Shown: positions 55,101 to 61,100 of the stretch, piece by piece
Position numbering within the stretch: the first letter of the stretch is position 1
Layout: every line of letters begins with the position of its first letter
From: Mesostigma viride
Taxonomy: Eukaryota; Streptophyta; Mesostigmatophyceae; Mesostigmatales; Mesostigmataceae
Direction: 5' to 3'
Assembly (NCBI GenBank): GCA_009746045.1
Contig: RPFO01000264.1
Location: forward strand, 744,001 to 808,000
DNA length: 64,000 nt
Notes under the pieces: generated by a model
What the model saw: only the letters and a program-made list of their open reading frames with translations
Told to the model about the DNA's origin: nothing
Databases searched by the model: none
Position numbers and translations under genes: made by a program

Positions 55101-58100
55101 TTTTATATCTGCATACACTGGTGGAATATTCATCGTCTCCGCCTCACTATCACCGTGACATACTACACCACCTACCATGGCGCAGGCATCAACACGGCCA
55201 CCTCTTGCTCCTGTCCTCACCACTCAACGCCCTATAACCACACACACACAACACCACATACCGCCGTGCAGGGATCAACACGGTCATCCTGTACCCCGTC
55301 GCCGCGTTTGGCATGGGGCCGAACCAGCCTCGTGACTACAAGGGGTTCCACCCGGCGCTCAGGTAAGGCCACCTGCCAGGTGTAAGGCCAACCGCCAGGG
55401 TGAGGCCAAATGTCGGAGCGAGGCCAACTGTGAGACTGGGGCCAAACGTGAGGTGAACTCCGCCCATCAGAGTGAGGGCAGCTCTCAGAGTGAGGCCACC
55501 CATTAGGTGTTGCCCACCGTGGCCACTTGCAATTGCCAATATATGCCCCTCATGCCACACACCAGAGGTGCATACCAGTGGTGGTACGTATTCACTCTTG
55601 CGCGACGTTGCGCACCTGCCCCACCTGGGCGATGTTGACGTTTGCTGCCCTGGGCACTACCATAAACCCTGGGTGTGGCACATGCGACGGAAATGGCAGC
55701 CTTGCGAAGGTGTGGCCCTTTCGTGTGCTACTGGCTGCCGCAGTTGTGCATGGCTATGGCCATGGTGAGACGGCCGTCGCTGGAAAGGTGATCATTCATG
55801 GGCAGGCGTGCTGGGGTGCTTCACAATTGTCGTATCAGCGGTATGTGGTACACCCAGTGGACAGCTCTTTTTATGGTTTTTGCAAGGGTCAAGTCTTTCA
55901 AGGTCTATAATGTCCCCCTGCCCCCTGCCCCCTGCCCCCCATGCTCTTCCCCGAATGCCTTTCTTCCCTCTGTGGCCCTTACTACCTCGGCCTCGATTCT
56001 TCTTCCCCTAACTTTGTGAGCGCGCAGCACAGGTGCTTGTGGCCCTACCTTTCCCATCGCTCCTGCACCCCTTTGCACTCATGCGCCGGCCCCTGTCACC
56101 GCAGCCATAGCTTTTTTTGCACCCATGCAAAATGAGAGCTTTCTGTTGGTGCTCTTTTCTGGTCTTGCTCTCCCCCTCCCTTGGCATGCAAACAGCTTCT
56201 TCGCACCCACGCAGGCAAGAAACTTCCTGCCTCCCTCCTAACCTGCTCTATTCTTCTTGCTTTCCACCCGCAGCTTGTTTGCACCCACACACAAGCAAGC
56301 AACCTCCTGCATCACTCCCTACCTGTTCTGTTCTTCTCGCTTTCCGCCCGCAGCTTCATCGGACCCACACGCAATGAGCTCACTATACCCCTACCCGTTG
56401 TCTTGTGCCCCCTCCTCCCTTCCGCTGGCCGCCCGCAGTTTCTTCGCGCCCACACGCAAGCAAGCAACCTCCTGCCTCACTCCCTACCTGTTCTGTTTTT
56501 CTCGCTTTCGCCCCGCAGCTTCTTCGCGCCCACGCAGGCGTACACGAGCGACAAGATGGACCCCTTGGCTGCACGCCGCGAGCTGAAGACGGCCGTGCGC
56601 GAGCTACACAAGCGCGGCATTGAGGTGTGTATGTGTGTGGGTAGGTAGGTAGGTGTGTGTGTGTGGTCACTAGAGTGTGGTATTCTGTACCAACACAACG
56701 GTGTGTGTGCGCACAAGCGCGGCATTAACGTGGGTGGGTGGATGGTGCGTGTGTGTGTTGGGGGGCGACAAGCGCGGCATGGAAGTGCGTGGGTGAGCGG
56801 GCAAAGCCCACCCACGCCTATGGATTAGACCAAGGCTACGTCCAAACCTGTAGAAGGGCTCCAAAGTTGAGTCAGGTAATTTCAGGCAGGCATAGGGTAC
56901 ACAAATTACTGTTTTTTTTTTTTACTGTTAACGTATTCAGTGGTATGAGGTGGAGTCCTTGCGCACTACACAATGCATTGTCCTTATTCATATCTATCTT
57001 GACACTGCTACACATATTGTTTTAACACTGCTATATACTACTATGTCCGCTTGGCAATGTCCTTACTCATCTCTATCTTTACAGTGGTGCCCACTTTCAC
57101 TTGTGTCATCCACATTGCAATGTCCTTGCTCATCTCTATCTCAACAGTGGCGCCCACTTTCACTTGTGTCATCCACATTGCAATGTCCTTGCTCATCTCT
57201 ATCTCAACAGTGGCGCCCACTTTCACTTGTGTCATCCACATTGCAATGTCCTTGCTCATCTCTATCTCAACAGTGGCGCCCACTTTCACTTGTGTCATCC
57301 GCATTGCAATGTCCTTGCTCATCTCTATCTCAACAGTGGCGCCCACTTTCACTTGTGTCATCCGCATTGCAATGTCCTTGCTCATCTCTATCTTTACAGT
57401 GGCGCCCACTTTCACTTGTGTCATCCACATTGCAATGTCCTTGCTCATCTCTATCTCAACAGTGGCGCCCACTTTCACTTGTGTCATCCGCATTGCAATG
57501 TCCTTGCTCATCTCTATCTCAACAGTGGCGCCCACTTTCACTTGTGTCATCCGCATTGCAATGTCCTTGCTCATCTCTATCTCAACAGTGGCGCCCACTT
57601 TCACTTGTGTCATCCACATTGCAATGTCCTTGCTCATCTCTATCTCAACAGTGGCGCCCACTTTCACTTGTGTCATCCACATTGCAATGTCCTTGCTCAT
57701 CTCTATCTCAACAGTGGCGCCCACTTTCACTTGTGTCATCCACATTGCAATGTCCTTGCTCATCTCTATCTCAACAGTGGCGCCCACTTTCACTTGTGTC
57801 ATCCACATTGCAATGTCCTTGCTCATCTCTATCTCAACAGTGGCGCCCACTTTCACTTGTGTCATCCACGCCTTCCTTGTCGCATGATGCGGTTGCGGTG
57901 GCCTGCCACCTGTCGCGATATGGTGGCCACGTGCAGGTCATCCTGGACGTCGTGTACAGCCAGACGTGCGAGGGCACCGACAAGAATCCCTGGCCCATCA
58001 GCTTCCGCGGCATTGACAACGCGACCTACTACGTGACGGATGCCAGTGGAGAGTGAGTGCGCGTCCGTGTCACCTCACGCGCGTCGTCTCTCACGTGTTT

Positions 58101-61100
58101 GGTCATCCTCCTGTACGGCCACTAACTGCGCCGTCTCGTCCCTTTTTGGTCGCGTTCCTGTGCGGCCACCAACCATTCTGCTGCATGTGTTTTACATGCC
58201 TTGAAACGGTCGCGTAACGTGGGAGGGCTCCATACGTGCCTGTTCACGCATGAAAGGCAGCCCTGCTGCCACGCCTGCCAGGGTGCCCATGCATGGGCTT
58301 GCAGGTAGCCTTGTAATAAACACCTCACAGCCACCATCTTGTAATAGACACATTACATCGGATTGCGCAGCTCACCTGCACATTTTATGGATAGATATGT
58401 GTGTGCATGTTGTGTATGTGTGTGTGCGCGCGTGCATGTGTGTGCGCGTATAGCTGCACCAGCGTGGTTTTTGTTTTTTAGCAGAATGATAAGGCGGGAC
58501 CCTGTGGGTGTTGAAGCAGCCAGCTGCAATCCCATTTCTGGCCTTCCGACCATTGCGAAGTTATTTATGCTTGTGGGTTGGGCTTGGTGTGGGTGGTTTG
58601 GCTCTGGTTTGATCGGGGTTTCTCATATGTTGCGTGCACCATGTGTTGCATGTGCTATGTGTTCTGTGCTCCAGGACGGCGGTCCATTACGGTGGCAACG
58701 CAGTCAATTTCGCGCACCCGGTGGTCCAGGAGCTGGTGAGTTGCTCAATTAAATCAAACTTCTCTTGTGTGGGACGAGAAGGAATTTATTATGGCCAATG
58801 CCTCCCATGGACCACGTGCAGCCTGAGATATTCTCTGGTTGCCATTCTTCAGTCCCCGGTAGCTCGCAGCCTGCAATTTTTTACTAGTAGGCAGCCTGCA
58901 TTTCCCTGTAACCCTGCATTTCCAGAGCATGAAAAAGCCAGAGTTGCCATCGCGGAGCCGCACGCAGTGTGATTCTTTTCCTGTAGGGCACAGCCTGGGT
59001 CCTGGGACGTCCCTGGTTGCCATGGATCATTATGGTTTACAGAGTATTACAGTTGAGTAGCGGAAAGCACGCGCGCTCCCACCTGTAGTTTTCTGCAGGA
59101 AAGCTAAGGTTTTGCTGCTAAGCTGTCTAAGAAGCTGAGGTTTTGCTGCTACTAGTCCGTCAACTACCCCACCCAGTGTACTTAGTGTGGGTGTTTGATG
59201 AGCGTGGCCCACACTAAATATGTTGGGCGGTGTACTCGTCCGTCACCTACCCCACCCAGTGTACTTAGTGTGGGTGTTTGATGAGCGTGGCCCGCACTAA
59301 ATATGTTGGGCGGTGTACTCGTCTGTCAACTACCCCACCCAGTGTACTTAGTGTGGGTGTTTGATGAGCGTGGCCCACACTAAATTTGTTGGGCGGTGTA
59401 CTAGTGCGCAGGCGATCGCATGGGATTTGTCGGGGGGCCAGGTTCATGGTTATTGTTGTTGTGGTTGTTGTAGCTGCTGGCCACCTGGTTGGACGGGTGT
59501 TGGCCAAGCCCTGCCTGCCTCACCCAATGGTTGCCGTGTCCTGCGCCCCTTTGTGCCGCGCTGCTTCAAATAAGATTACTATGAATGCATACTATACCTG
59601 CCGTGTGTGTGTGCGTGTGTGTGCGTGTGTGTGTGTGCGTGTGTGTGCATGGATGCGGTTTGTTCCACGTTTTCGAGCCTCGTTTGCGCCTCGTTCGCGC
59701 CTCGTTTGCGCCTCGTTTGCGCCTCGTTCGCGCCTCGTTTGCGCCTCATTTGCGCCTCATTTGCGCCTCGTTTGCGCCTCGTTTTTTATTTATTTGTGTC
59801 TTGTTTGCGCCTCATTTGCGCCTCATTTGCGCCTCGTTTGCGCCTCGTTTGCGCCTCGTTTGCGCCTCGTTTGCGCCTCGTTTGCGCCTCGTTTGCGCCT
59901 CGTTTGCGCCTCGTTTGCGCCTCGTTTGTGCCTCGTTTGCGCCTCGTTTGCGCCTCGTTTGCGCCTCGTTTGTGCCTCACGTTTGTGCCTCGTTTGTGCC
60001 TCGTTTGTGCCTCGTTTGTGCCTCATTTGTGCCTCGTTTGCGCCTCAATTGTGCCTCGTTTGTGCCTCGTTTGTGCCTCGTTTGTGCCTCGTTTGTGCCT
60101 CGTTTGTGCCTCGTTTGCGCGTCATTTGTGCCTCGTTTGTGCCTTACGTTTGCGCCTCATTTGTGCCTCGTTTGCGCCTCAATTGTGCCTCGTTTGTGCC
60201 TCGTTTGTGCCTCGTTTGTGCCTCGTTTGTGCCTCGTTTGTGCCTCGTTTGCGCGTCATTTGTGCCTCGTTTGTGCCTTACGTTTGCGCCTCGTTTGTGC
60301 CTCGTTTGCGCCTCATTTGTGCCTCGTTTGCGCCTCGTTTGCGCCTCGTTTGCGCCTTGTTTGCGCCTCGTGTGTGCCACATGACCCCGGGTCCCGTGTG
60401 TGTGCCTGTGCAAGCACTAGGCATCCAGCCTGCGCTGTGTGTGTGCATGCGCTGTGTGTGCAAGCGCTGTGTGTGGACCGCTCTGTATGCAAGGGCTGGA
60501 CAGCCTGTGCCACCCGCCTCGCCCAGCAGTCGTGTTTGTCCATGTATGTCACGGTCGCTCCTGCCACGTCTGCGTTCGCGCTGTTTGGTTGTATTTGTGC
60601 CGAATGGCTGCGGGTGCTCTGCCCTTGCGTCATTTGACCTGTCATGGATCGGTCCCTCGTGTACGACTATGCTACTCTCGCCATGTGCGCGTGCGCGTGT
60701 TTGTTCATGCCACGCTCGTGCAGGTGCTGGACAGCCTGCGCCACTGGGTGGAGGAGTACCACGTGGACGGTTTTGTGTTCGCGCACGCGCCCACAATGCT
60801 GCGCGGCGCCGACGGCCGTGTGGGGTCGCTGCCGCCCCCCCTGGTGGAGGCCATCGCGTTCGATGCCGTGCTGGGGGGCCTCAAGCTGATTGCTGACCCC
60901 ATCCAGCACGACGGCACGTACGAGGTGGGCACGGTGTAGGATGTAGGTTTGAAGGCTGAGTGCATAACGTTTTACCATGGGGAGGGAAGGCACCATCCAG
61001 CACGACGGCACGTACGAGGTGGGCACGCCATGTCCCTGCGTGCCACTTGCACGGCGGCGGTTGCGGGGGCCAGAAGGATGCCTTTGATCCCCCACTGTAG

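Noticed and set aside
59386-60896. Cys/Leu/Arg-rich open frames up to 429 codons
   Set aside because: They come from the 11-bp satellite, which cycles through all frames. Only 60724-60924 is a true exon, supported by isoamylase motifs.
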